A DNA stretch of 64,000 nucleotides from Acanthochlamys bracteata (taxonomy: Eukaryota > Streptophyta > Magnoliopsida > Pandanales > Velloziaceae): contig CM034130.1 of the NCBI GenBank assembly GCA_019914995.1, positions 5,332,001-5,396,000 of the forward strand. The letters run 5' to 3'. The position numbers and the translations under genes were made by a program. Below the pieces are notes generated by a model. It saw nothing but the letters and a program-made list of their open reading frames with translations. It did not search any database and was not told where the DNA came from. Positions 50,144 to 61,145 of this stretch are shown in pieces; positions within the stretch are counted from its first letter, which is position 1, and each line of letters opens with the position of its first letter.

Positions 50144-51875
50144 ATGATAATACTTCATGAGCTTCCTTTCGCTATTTTTGAGTCTTCCAGTGTTAGAGAA
50201 TTTATGCATAGACTGCAGTCAAGTTTTAATTTTTTTCCTCATACAACCATCAAGATAACTTGTTTAAGGTATTTCAGGAGAGAGAGAAGTAATAGTTGCA
50301 TGAATGTTGTGATGGCTTACAAGTCGTGTGAGTCTTCCAATTGTCTTATAGACTTCATTTAACAATCGGAGCTACTTATGCATCACGTCTCACTATATTG
50401 ATGACAATCGGAAACTTGAAAATAAGATTATAATTTTTGGCCATGTAAAAGCACCTCCAGACAAGGAAGTAATTACCATCCTTAAGAAACTGTTTGATTT
50501 GAATCTTACTAGAAAATTAATTTGCTTGATGTTGAACAATGCATTTATAATGACGCAGTGAATAGAGAGCGTGTTAGGACTCTTTCATCAAAAGAATCAA
50601 TTCTACCAAATGGCAAACTCTTTCTGTATCATCTTTTTCCTTATTCTTTTTTTGTTAGAAATTGGCATTGCCATTAGATGGCGAACTTTTTCAGATATGT
50701 TATTGTAGTAATGTTCTAAATCTTAGTAGTTTAAGATGGCTTAAAAGTGATTATTAAAGCACAAATAAGATTTGTGAGACTGTCAAGTATGTTAAAGCTT
50801 CCCAAGCTAGGAAAAACAGGTTTAAGAAAATTATTTAGCAAGTTGAGATTAGCAAATGTTATTTAATGATGGTTCAACCAAGTAAAAGTTTACCTATTTG
50901 ATGTTTGAAAAGCCACTTGAATTAATAGAAGCTAATTTTCATCTTAGGCAGTAGGACTCCAAATACAATCATTTGCTAATGAATAAAGAATTAAATAATG
51001 CATAACAAGTTGTAAAATGCCTGGAAGTCCTTATGATGCAACGTAAAAGTTTTTGGATACCTAATTTCCTATTGTAAACGATTAAAGAATGGAATACTGT
51101 GAACAAGTTGTAAAATACTTAGAAGCCCTTGATGTAACTCAAAGATTTTATGTTACCCAATTTCCTATTGCTAATAATTGCTTCATGATATTTGTGCGTT
51201 TTCTAAATCTTTGAAAGAATGGTTGACTAGTAAACCATCTTTATAGCATTGAATAGCTTCTAGCATGTACCTAATTCATAAGGTATTCGGATAAGAGTAA
51301 TCTTTTCTTTGTTATTGCCTCTATCTTAAATCCTCGATATAAATTGAAGCCTTCTAGTTCTTTGACTATATTTATGAGAATCAGTTTGATATTGATTCGA
51401 AGAAGTCCGAAACTAAGAGTAGTTTAACTAAGCTCTATAGAGAATATGCTATGCATTGTTCTTCCCGTCTAGTCAAGCTTAGGGAAGGAGTAATGCAGTA
51501 GATAGTGAAAGGAGAATAAAGGGCTCTTGTGATGCTACCTCAAGGAAGAATGTTGACAAGTACAAGACTTCGGCTTAATGAGTTTATACAAGTAAATTCG
51601 CATAACGAGCTAGTATAATCAGATAGATATTTTCTGGAGGCTATTTTCTGAAAGCAAAGATTTTGATATTTGGATGGGTGGAACCATGAAGCACTCAAGT
51701 TCCTAGTCCAAGTCACTCCAGCGCAAGATATTTGGGCATTCTTTTCTCGGTTGTTTCAGTGTTGCATTTAATAACAACGGAAATATAATGGGGAATAATT
51801 GAAGTTTTATGTATCCTGCTACTATCCAAGCATTCTTATGTGCCCAAGATTGGATGAGAAGAGCAAAGAGAAGTA
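50144..51875 (+). pseudogene. hAT transposase pseudogene, RICESLEEPER family
   Basis: Readable segments occur in the right order on the plus strand: LHELPFAIFESSSVREFMHR (about 50153-50212), then SHYIDDNRKLENKIIIFGHV (about 50387-50446, the DDE-fold region), ETVKYVKASQARKNRFKKI (about 50776-50832), a FFVIASILNPRYKLK-type segment (about 51310-51345), and the C-terminal hATC part (NHEALKFLVQVTP near 51690, ATIQAFLCAQDWMRRAK near 51820-51870). Stops and frame changes separate every segment. In an active element this protein cuts and pastes the element as a dimer; this copy cannot. Confidence 0.85.
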
Positions 51876-52004
51876 GATAATTATTCCTTTATATCCAAAG
51901 TACTATACGCCATTGGTTAACTATTAATATTTCTTACATACAGCTAAACTTGAGTGTGTTGAAGATGATCATCTCCCTAATCATTATCAAATAAGAACAA
52001 CATA

Positions 52005-52071
52005 ATTACAACTTTTCGCAGAGTAGGTTCCATAAGTTCCCATCCATCCGGGTTGTTTTCACTTTGGGCAT
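52005..52071 (-). pseudogene. BUD31: Fragment of BUD31/G10 splicing-factor gene
   Basis: On the minus strand an ATG at 52071 gives MPKVKTTR, the invariant start of BUD31. About 12 bases appear missing, and another frame then gives PDGWELMEPTLRK, matching the next BUD31 residues. BUD31/G10 is a small conserved protein of the spliceosome. Only about 65 bases remain and no later exon was found, so this is a relic, possibly carried by the neighbouring hAT. Confidence 0.7.
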
Positions 52072-52245
52072 CTTTAGGTAATCACACAACAATCAACCAA
52101 AAACATGTTATGATTTCGGTAAGCAATTGGCACAAGAAATTGTGAAAAGAAGGAAGAAGATTTGAAATTAAAATACGAAAAAAGAAGAGAGAGCATACAA
52201 TTTAGCAAGGCTTTCAAAATTAGCAGATAATAGAGAAAAAGTTTT

Positions 52246-52468
52246 TGTGGTACCTTTGAGACTTGTTTAGATTGTAGCAGAATTCGTTCTCTCCCTCTTC
52301 AACTAATCGAGTGATTCTATTCTTCTTCTTCTCAGTAAAATCCAAAAAATCATTATCTAATTCCCCACTCTTTACAATTGACAGTATTTTGCAATCACCA
52401 GTAAAACAGAGAAGCTTCTGGAAAAGAAAAGAAAGCAACAAATTGTATTTTGCAATCACAGACCCCAT
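52246..52468 (-). other. Unrecognised coding-like fragment
   Basis: A frame of about 74 codons from ATG at 52468 has protein-like composition (SGELDNDFLDFTEKKK, then RLVEEGENEFCYNLNKSQ) and a possible donor (AAAG|GTACC) at its end. It lies just upstream of the BUD31 relic on the same strand. No family is recognised. It may be a gene fragment or chance. Confidence 0.3.
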
Positions 52469-52499
52469 AACAACTACAATTTTGCTTTAGTACCTACAT

Positions 52500-54240
52500 A
52501 TTAAACTTTCAAGTTTGGATGCACCGTAAAAAATTACGAGTTTTGCTAAAGATGTATTTTAATTACATGAACTCGAGTTTTATAAAAATAAAATTCGAAG
52601 AGAAGTGAAGTTCAGTACAAATAGAATACAAAATGATAATTGAAATACGAAGTGAAGTTTGAAATTAAATTTTTATGCACATAGGGTTTGATGTGGAAGT
52701 AGAATTCGCAGTGATAATTAAAATACATAAGGTGGCATTATTCAAAATCTAAAAAGAAAAAGCAAGTTTTCTACAATTAAAACATGCCCTAATTATAATA
52801 CCTTAAATAGATTATGTGCATATCTTTAAATACAAGCTTTCTAATATCGACTCCCTTATTTGCTCTTGATATAATTATGATTGGAATTTATAAATTTTGC
52901 ATAACCTTTACAAGAAAGAACCTTTTACTCTAAAGTTCACTTTTATAATAAAATATTCAGCTTATTTTCATAATATAATTATAAATTTTCTAACCAAAGT
53001 TGATGTTAGCTGAATTAAATTTGTGAAAAAATCTTTGCTAACCTAAATTTGTTAGATAATTAGATTAGGATCATATCTGAATTTATATTTTTATCTTCTC
53101 AAATATGAAAAAATAACTTTATTAGCTTGTTACTACACAAAATCGTATATGATATTTATTATTATTAGATCTAATTTACTAATTTCTATTAGGATATGTT
53201 TACTTATATTTGAAAATCTTTTTTTTTTTTGTTGCCAAAATAGATTGAAGAGTTTTGTGTTCATTTTTACTAAAAATTTTACTTCGTAACTGGCATTTAA
53301 ACTCTAATTTCTACAACTATATTTTAAAACAAAAAAATTTATTTCAAAACTCACTTCTAAAATAAAAAACTACACACACTTCTAACAATCACTTTTTAAA
53401 TAATAGCAAAGTAAAGAAGCACTTAGCACATTCTTGAAAATAGAATTTTTTCATAGAAGTGCAACCATGTGAAGCAAATCTTTTCAATTGAATAACTAAT
53501 CTTCAAATTTATCTACTAATTTATAGTTTCAAACTAAATGTAAAAGTTAATTGAAAGTTATAACCTATATACATTATACTAAAGTATATCATAAGAATCA
53601 TAGAGAAATAGAAACAATTTGATCCAAAGTAAAAGTGAATGATATAATGTCTAGCACTAAGCAAGCTATTATATAAAGTGAATTTTAATCCAAGTACAAA
53701 TAACTAATCCTAACATTTTTTGGAAATAATTTCTTAAGTGGAATTTTAATCATGTTAGTGAAATTTTATAACTTAGTGAAGTATGAAACAAAATGTACTA
53801 ATTCTAGTATAGGAAACTATCAGATTAAAAGAATTAAGATAAAAGAAAAAGTGCTTTTACATAAAATTCTTCAATTAATTTCTTATAATCGAGGTATGTA
53901 TAATTATTCCAACAAAACTATGAAATCCATGTCTGTAGAATAATCAACCAAAACATATCAATAACATAAGAAATCTCCCAATAATTTCATGAAAAATTAA
54001 TAAAGTGAGAAAATTCGTAGTGTACTTTACAATAGTTTGAATTATATCCACATCAACCGTTTGAATTTATTATTTAAAATTACAAATGGTGGGTGTGGAA
54101 TGAACTAACGAAAGATAAGTGAAACATGATACAAATAAAACTAACACATCCAAGATAATTTCTTGAGAACCAATTCCATTTAGCCATAATTTTAATACAA
54201 CATAAATTTGATTAAACTAATATGTTAAACTAAGTTTATT
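52500..54240. other. AT-rich intergenic DNA with a MITE-like unit
   Basis: No gene. From about 52540 to 52795, repeated GAAGTGAAGTT/AAATTCG motifs end in TTAAAACATGCCCTAA, resembling Tourist-like ends elsewhere in the window. The remainder is featureless AT-rich sequence. Confidence 0.4.
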
Positions 54241-54930
54241 ATTTTATACCGTAATTGAAATTTAGTTGTCATATCTTATGGCTTTGGTATTGTTATGCCG
54301 TTATTTGGATTTTCATGTTTGGCATGAGTACGGCTGTTCAAAAACTAATCTATATCAATTAAGAATAATACTCTCATATTCATTAATAATATAACTATTG
54401 ACTGCTATACAAGATCATGAATCTCTCTTCCAATACCAAATGGGTTTTAGGTTATAGGCCTAATTTATTACATAGTATCAGTTAGACATGTTGCTCTTAT
54501 ATCGTAATTCAAACTTTGGCTTTCATATCATTATGCTGTAATTTGAGTTTCAATGCTTTGCGTAAGAGCGGTTTTTAGAGAAGTAATTTTATAGTGATTA
54601 GTCATATAATTCTGTAGTGCTATTAATATTTTAGGCTTTATTTTTAATCATAAATTAGTTTAAGGTTGCAGGCCTAAATATCTAAATGGTAGCAGTGCTA
54701 AGCCTCATTGCTCTTATATTTTAATTTGAATTTTAGTTTTCTTGCCGTTGGCTTCATATTGTTTTATCATTGTTGAAACTTTCAAATAATTATGATGATT
54801 AGAATAATTAAGAGTTACAATTTAGTTTTCTTGTCGTTGGCTTCATGTTGTTTTATCATTGTTGGAACTTTCAAAAGATTATAATGACTACAATAATTAA
54901 GAATTACAATTTTATATGATGGTTTGAGTA
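54240..54930. repeat. Degenerate tandem repeats, left block
   Basis: Units of about 217-254 bases share an ordered set of motifs: GTATCAG, TTGCTCTTAT, CGTAATTC, GGCTTTCATAT and TGCGTAAGAGCGG. TTGCTCTTAT is at 54491 and 54708. The last unit also contains an 89-bp internal tandem duplication (54732-54820 and 54821-54909; TTGCCGTTGGCTTCAT and TTGTCGTTGGCTTCAT). Confidence 0.7.
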
Positions 54931-56934
54931 AGTCATGCACAAAAGAGCATTAAGCTGCCAACATATAAAAATAGAGGTCGATAGGCGACTACTTACTATT
55001 ATATATTTGCTGATCAGAATTCGAGAGACCGTGATCCTTTTACACCTTTCAGAGACAATTTCAAAGGTGATACTGATTCAATATGAGACTCAGTTTTTTT
55101 TCATATTAAAGTAACATACGCACAACAATATTGACCTAAGAGTTAATCAAATATGAATTTACAAAAATCTAAAAAATTATGGAAGATTGAAAGAAAATAC
55201 AAAATAATGAGTTATAAAATTCATAATACTGAGCTACAGAAATGTAGGAGCAGATATTCAGATGCGGTTTGAAAAAATAAAATATTTTCATATGTTTGAA
55301 GTCAAATTTGAAATCTCATTGAGCTTCGTATAAACTATCATTCCACATTAAAAATTAGACAGAATCACAACAAATAAAGACCAAAACACATTGAAAAAAT
55401 GCTATCAGACTAATATTGCTGATAGCTTAATCTAAGTTTGAGAGTTATAAATCGATTTTCATTCAAGGAGAACTTACTGATCTTGTTGCAAAGAGGTATC
55501 ATACATATTATTTATAATGTTTCTACAACAACATATCACAAATTTGGGTTGCACTAAGACACTACACCAAGTGATAAAGCCACATGACACTGATAAGAGA
55601 AAGAAAACTTCACAAAACTGAAGATTTTAAAATGATAATGCACGTCCATGATACGTTGAGATGATAATAAAGTTTAATTGTCCAACATACAAAAAGAAAA
55701 TACAAAATTAAATTAGTCTAGAGTTGATAGTTAGACAAGTAGACCCGAAACACCATCAAGCGATGTTCACCACAGGAATGAAAGCTAGTTGATCAACCAA
55801 TTTTGAGAGGGATATACAAATTCAATTTTATCTCACCCTAGCCATCGAATTAAATCACCTCTATATTAAGCGTATACATAAAGAAAAAGAAAATTACATA
55901 GTAGATAAAAAGTGGGAGCGCGCACATGCAAAAAAATTCCAATTTGTTGGCCTCCCATTTTGGTGCTAAGAAAGATATACCAATCAATCCACAACATAAA
56001 TTTAATATCAACTTGCTGATATAGAAGAGATTATAAAAATATTTTACTCAAAGTGCTTAGAGAGAAAACTACACCATTGTAGACCTAGTTATGGAGACAC
56101 ACTTAGAAGTTAGCAAATCGAATGGACATCACACTATAGAGAAATGATAGAAGATTCAAATTATTCAACCTGAGAGGAGAGAACAGAGAAAGTACAAAAG
56201 AAGAAGGAGCCAACAAACATAATGTGGTGAGAGAAAGAAAGCCTATAGAGAACACACCCAGTTAAGCTGAAAAGAGCCAATATTACTACCCACAATTTCT
56301 TATTGCTGAAGCTCATAGAGAGTCATCTTTTGAGTAATTTTTTTAATCTTTTCACCTAATTTTCATTGAGCTTTAACTCACCTTATGAGATCCTCTATTG
56401 AAAAATCTGAGATTGTAAGTTACACACTGAGTCTTGTATAAGTGCAGGTTGCACTTGGAGAAGTGTTTGGATAAGCCCGATGGTTGTCACAAATCTTGTA
56501 TAGAAGCTATTATTGTGCAGCTTTAAAGACAAAATATTCAGAAGGCTGTAAATTGGTTGATCTCGAGGAGAGAATCGTTGATGCAAGAGTGCTTTGTTAA
56601 GCACATTGCCATGATATTGTAGCTACTTGAAAACTTAGTGAATTTCTCTCTTGACGAAAAAGTGACTTTGGATTTAGACAAAGAGATTTTCTGAACCAAG
56701 TAAACTCTTACATGCATGTGGTATGAAAGTTATTAACATACCTGCTTGATTTTGAATCGTATTAAAAAGTCCTATGTTTTTCTATACAGAAAACCACCAA
56801 GATATAATCTATATTTCAATGCTATTCTGTACTAAACATTCGTTATTTTCTTCGTCAAATAACTAACCCTATCATAATCAACTATATTGTTGTTACCTGA
56901 ATGGAAATTCATAACCAAAATCAGTATTAACTCA
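54931..56934. other. DNA separating two blocks of degenerate repeats
   Basis: About 2 kb of AT-rich sequence with no recognised gene or transposon domain. It may be an old insertion that split the repeat array. Confidence 0.35.
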
Positions 56935-57830
56935 ATTCAAATCTTCGCTCTTGAGTTGATTGTGCAATATTTGCCCAATAATCACAATTCGAGTTTTTAT
57001 GCGTCGCGTAAGGGTGCATAGTTGTTAGAAAAATAATTACATACTACACCTTTCTTTTAATCATCATTGGTTTTAGGTTACTACCTAATTTCAAACATGG
57101 TCCTGTTTCTCTTATTTCGTATTCCAAAATGTAGCTTCCGTATCTTCGGCTTTCTATCTTTCTACCATATTCGAGTTCTTATTTCATACTTTATGTGAAG
57201 CCGACTGCTAGAAAAATAATTCCAGTTTGATAATAATATAACTCTTTGCTACTAACCAATATAGTAGGCTTCTCCTCTAATTACAAACTGATTTTAAATT
57301 GCAACCATTATTCTAGTATATTATCAGTGTACGTCCTCTTTGCTTTTGTATTGTAATTCCAAGTTTTGCTTTTGTGTTGTTGAATTTCATGTTGTTCTGC
57401 TCTAACTATAGGTAGGTGTTGAAAATAGCCTCGTTAGTCTTATACCGTAATTAGGATTTAGCGTTATTATCATTGTTTTGATGTCGTTCTACCTAGCTTC
57501 AAATTTCTAGATTTTCGCATGAAAGCATGTAATAGATAAATCCATATTAATTAATTGTATAACTCTAAACTACTACAGAAAATGTTGAGTTTCTGCTAAA
57601 CTAATTAGATTTAATTTAACATGATATAAGAGTTAGGCTCCGTTGCCATTCAAAATTTTGCTTTCGTATTGCTCTGCCATAATTCGAGTTCGTAAAAGTG
57701 GATGTTAAAGTATGTTCAGTTGCTCTTATATCTCTATTTTGAACTTGGTTTCATGTCATAATTTAGATTTTCACATTAGCGTTAGTGCGAGTATAATCAA
57801 AATAATTTTATTTTAATTAATAATATCATT
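56935..57830. repeat. Degenerate tandem repeats, right block
   Basis: Several further units of the same motif order: TTTTATGCGTCGCGTAAGG near 56996, TCTCTTATTTCGTATTCC near 57097, TTGTATTGTAATTCC near 57347, CTTATACCGTAATTAGG near 57438 and TTGCTCTTATATC near 57720. Units are 100-250 bases and heavily diverged. Confidence 0.6.
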
Positions 57831-60527
57831 CTACTATTATATAGATTTGTAAGCCTCTTTTATAATCATCTATTAGTTTTATTTACATCTCGAATTTCTA
57901 ACATAATAAAAAATAGTTTTTGTATACATTTATTATATTTTGAACATGATGTTGAAGGAGTTTTTGACATTGGTTACCATTATTAGTAATGCTCTAATAT
58001 GTACTACTCTAAGAGTTGAGAAAATTTTGTTACATCAATTTATTTTGGTGAATTTTTTCAGTCTTATTTTTCTATTTTCAGATATTTCAGATCTATTCTA
58101 TTGATTTGTATTTTTTTCCTATTTATTACAAAAATTTAATTTAAATTTATTTATTTGCGATGTAATTGTTACTCTAATATTATATATAATTTATCAAAGC
58201 TTAACGTATAGTATTTGTAATTTCATGTATTTAGTTTGTAACAACTCAAATAATATTTGAACTCTATCTATCTGCACAAGGTTTATCCACATTGAATGAC
58301 CTTGAAAATTCTTCACAATTCTTAGCAGCGACAACCCAATACTCTATTCAGAAAGTATTACCATTGATTTTCCAAGTAATCTTGTGACCGATGCACCCAT
58401 ATGTGTAGGTTTTAAGAGAAGGTAGAACATTAACTTAATGATCATATGCTTCGACATCAACTAGGGCCTTCTAAAATATGCGAGCAGTATGTGATTGTTG
58501 GTTATCGAAATGTAAGTCCTTTAATTTCTTGCCTTCCACAACGTCCATAGAATGATGGAACTCATAAAAATAAAGAGCATAGTTTGGAAATCCCTTAAAC
58601 GTTTAATCATTTTATTTATTTCAACTCTCCTCTTGAATGGCTTTCTTTGCCTTCGTTCTGCTATATTCTTGCTTGCCGTAATAATGGTTGTTACAGAAGC
58701 CCCAAGTAAACCATAAGTACGAATAAGTTTAACGAAGTCACTACTACTAGATCTAGGTCCATTTGCTTCCAACAACGTCAAAGCAGTGACAACTGATGGC
58801 AAGGAATGCAAACTAGAATGAATTAGATGTGATCTGAAAGATTTCCAGGATCTGTGCAACACTTTCATCTAGAGCTTTTTAAAGGATAATATTATTCAGA
58901 ACTACTAGAATTGCTGCCATGGATAGTGGTAGCTTGATGACTGCCAACTACAAGAAGATGAATTTAACTGCTTCTACATGCACTGCAATATAACTTGTCC
59001 ATCACCTTGAAACAACAATTAATGTCTTAGTTACAAGCTCTTGAACCTTTTGAAGACATTTCAAGTCATCAACATTTTGCCATAAAATTTTTCCTCTTGC
59101 TACAAAATTCCATTGATTAATAATGGTGTTCATGTTTGATAAGATATGATGCTACGAACTAAGCTTTGGACTTGTATATGGAGTTTCTTTATTAGTTGCA
59201 ATTGCTTTAATTGTGCCAATCTAAACTTAATGTTAAAACTTCAAATAGAAAATAATACAATTTCAGAAATAATTCATAAACAACAAAGAAACTTACTTCT
59301 TTATATTTTGATATGATTAACAAAGAAATTGATTGTATACAAGACTAATTGACATGCATATATGAATGAGAGAGTACGGAGGTTTCAATTTTAAAGCTCA
59401 TTTGGTTGTAGTAAAATAAACTTTTAAATTATAAATAATTTAAGAAGTGGGAGTTTGATTTTACTCTCTTGTTCTAGAGAAAACAGTCAGAAGCTTTCTT
59501 TTCTTGTTCTTGTTCATCATCATCTGATAATTATTGTGGTTGATCACTAGAATAGGAGGAATTAGAAGGGTTGTGCTCAACATTACAGGAGGTAAAGGCA
59601 CGCAGCGAACCATTGCAATGCAGTAGAGAACGATCGATCAAGAAAAACTAAAGAACAGAAAGAAAGTTTTCTCTGTCCATGAAGGAGAGAATAAATGAGA
59701 AAAGAAAAGATCGAAAGAGTACATAAGTAATTGGGAAGGGAAGAAAATAAGATCCATTAACAATTTGCTCCGTTTTCGAAGCCCAAATTAAAATTACTTA
59801 TCAGTTACAATAAAATATAATCTAATGTTTACAGTTTCGTACCACTATAATTATTTTTAGCATAATTAAAAATCGTTTTCCTACTTTTCAAGTTTAACAC
59901 ATTATATTGTCACGAGCCTAAATATTTATCTTGACTTGGCTCGTATGGCACTTAATTCCACTTTTTTGGCAACTAAGTCAACCTTCCTTCCAATCTAGCT
60001 ATCTAAAATAGCTAAAAACTTTGTGACAATAGCGGCTTAAGAAAGAGAGGAACAACACTTAAAAGAGAGATTTAAAAAGGAAGCTTTCTAATGCTTTGCT
60101 TAGTTACAACTCTTATTTGATGGTTACAAATAACGGTCTTGCCCTTCTATGTATACCCACTCCACCTCATCAATAAACGGTAGAGATCACTTTCATCAAA
60201 TGGTGGAGAAAACTTAATTCAATAAATTTTTACATAATATTTATATAGAAATATCTATTTATGATAATATTCAACTTATCTAGAGTATTGCTAAGTTATT
60301 TTAGACATTCCCTAAATAAACAAAGTGTCTCGAATATTCTATTATATTTTAGATATTTATATATATAAGGCACTTAGCCAAGATAAAAAGTTATTTTATC
60401 AAAACAAATTGAATAGAGAGAGAAGCCAAAATAGCTATAACGTAGCGATATTCATAACAATATCATAACTATTGTTACATAGATGGTCCATAAGCATAGT
60501 AGTATTACATATTTTTAGGGTAGTTCA
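57831..60527. other. Intergenic DNA with unrecognised minus-strand coding-like fragments
   Basis: No gene can be named. On the minus strand from about 59110 to 58300 there are protein-like pieces: DDLKCLQKVQELVTKT near 59070, the 115-codon frame at 58868-58521, and VAAKNCEEFSRSF near 58310. They could be exons of one decayed gene. The remainder is AT-rich. Confidence 0.35.
58521..58868 (-). other. Possible small membrane-type protein or pseudogene fragment
   Basis: An open frame of 115 codons. It begins with a Ser/His-rich segment containing LPSVVTALTLLEANGPRSSS, then a weakly hydrophobic stretch, a very basic segment (RRQRKPFKRRVEINKMIKR), and a strongly hydrophobic end (MLFIFMSSIILWTLWKARN). 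The composition is protein-like and atypical of AT-rich noise. No family is recognised and no promoter or partner exon is proven. Confidence 0.35.
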
Positions 60528-61030
60528 TAGGGTGGCAATTCGAATTCATGAGTCGATTTTAGATTGACTATATAATAACTGGGTTAAAATCAATCAACAC
60601 TAATTCGATTTATTTATGTATATAGGTTAAAATTATCAACCCTAATTTAATTTATTTAATAATCAGATCAAATTAGGAGCGACCTATTTAATTATTAAAA
60701 TAAAAATTATAAAAATTAACTTATAACAATAATATATAAAAATTATTAATTATACTAAAAAATATTAATTTAAAAAAATTAATAAAATTTATAAATTAAA
60801 TAATTAAATAAATTAAATTTAAGTTAAAAAATATAAAGAAATTAAATATATATTTTATATAAATATTATTCTATTTAATTATTAAATAATATAATATATA
60901 AATAATATACGAATTAAAAAATTTTATTTTGAATCGATTCGAACTCTATCAGAATTTATTTAAATCTCGGGTCAATTTTAAATAGACCCGGTTGATTTTG
61001 GATAAAATTCGATGGGTCGGGTTAGATCTT
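60528..61030. mobile_element. Non-autonomous transposon-like element next to HDA9
   Basis: It begins TAGGGTGGCAATTCGAATTC and carries subterminal GACCCGGTTGATTTTGG and GATGGGTCGGGTTAGATC at the right, around a nearly pure A/T core. GGGTGGCAA termini with GGGTC-rich ends are typical of plant hAT-like elements. No exact target duplication was found. Confidence 0.5.
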
Positions 61031-61113
61031 CGTCCTCAACGATTAATCTTTTGTTTTCATTTTCTTTTTTTTCCCTCTTTCTGTGCTCCCGCCCGAGCTT
61101 GAGAGCTGCAACA

Positions 61114-61131
61114 ATGGCGTTTCTTATCTAA
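61114..61131 (+). promoter_or_regulatory. Short upstream ORF in the HDA9 leader
   Basis: ATG GCG TTT CTT ATC TAA, five codons, ends 14 bases before the HDA9 start codon. If the transcript starts above 61114 it could lower or tune HDA9 translation. Confidence 0.5.
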
Positions 61132-61145
61132 TTACTCGCTCAAAC

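Larger units (their letters stand above)
49020..52000 (+). mobile_element. hAT (RICESLEEPER-like) element remnant
   Basis: A likely left end near 49026 reads CTAGGAGTAAACGGTTATC, like the TAGGGGTGTAAACGG termini of this hAT clade. The transposase remnant at 50144-51875 lies on the same strand. The right terminus and target duplication were not found, so the span is approximate. Confidence 0.6.
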
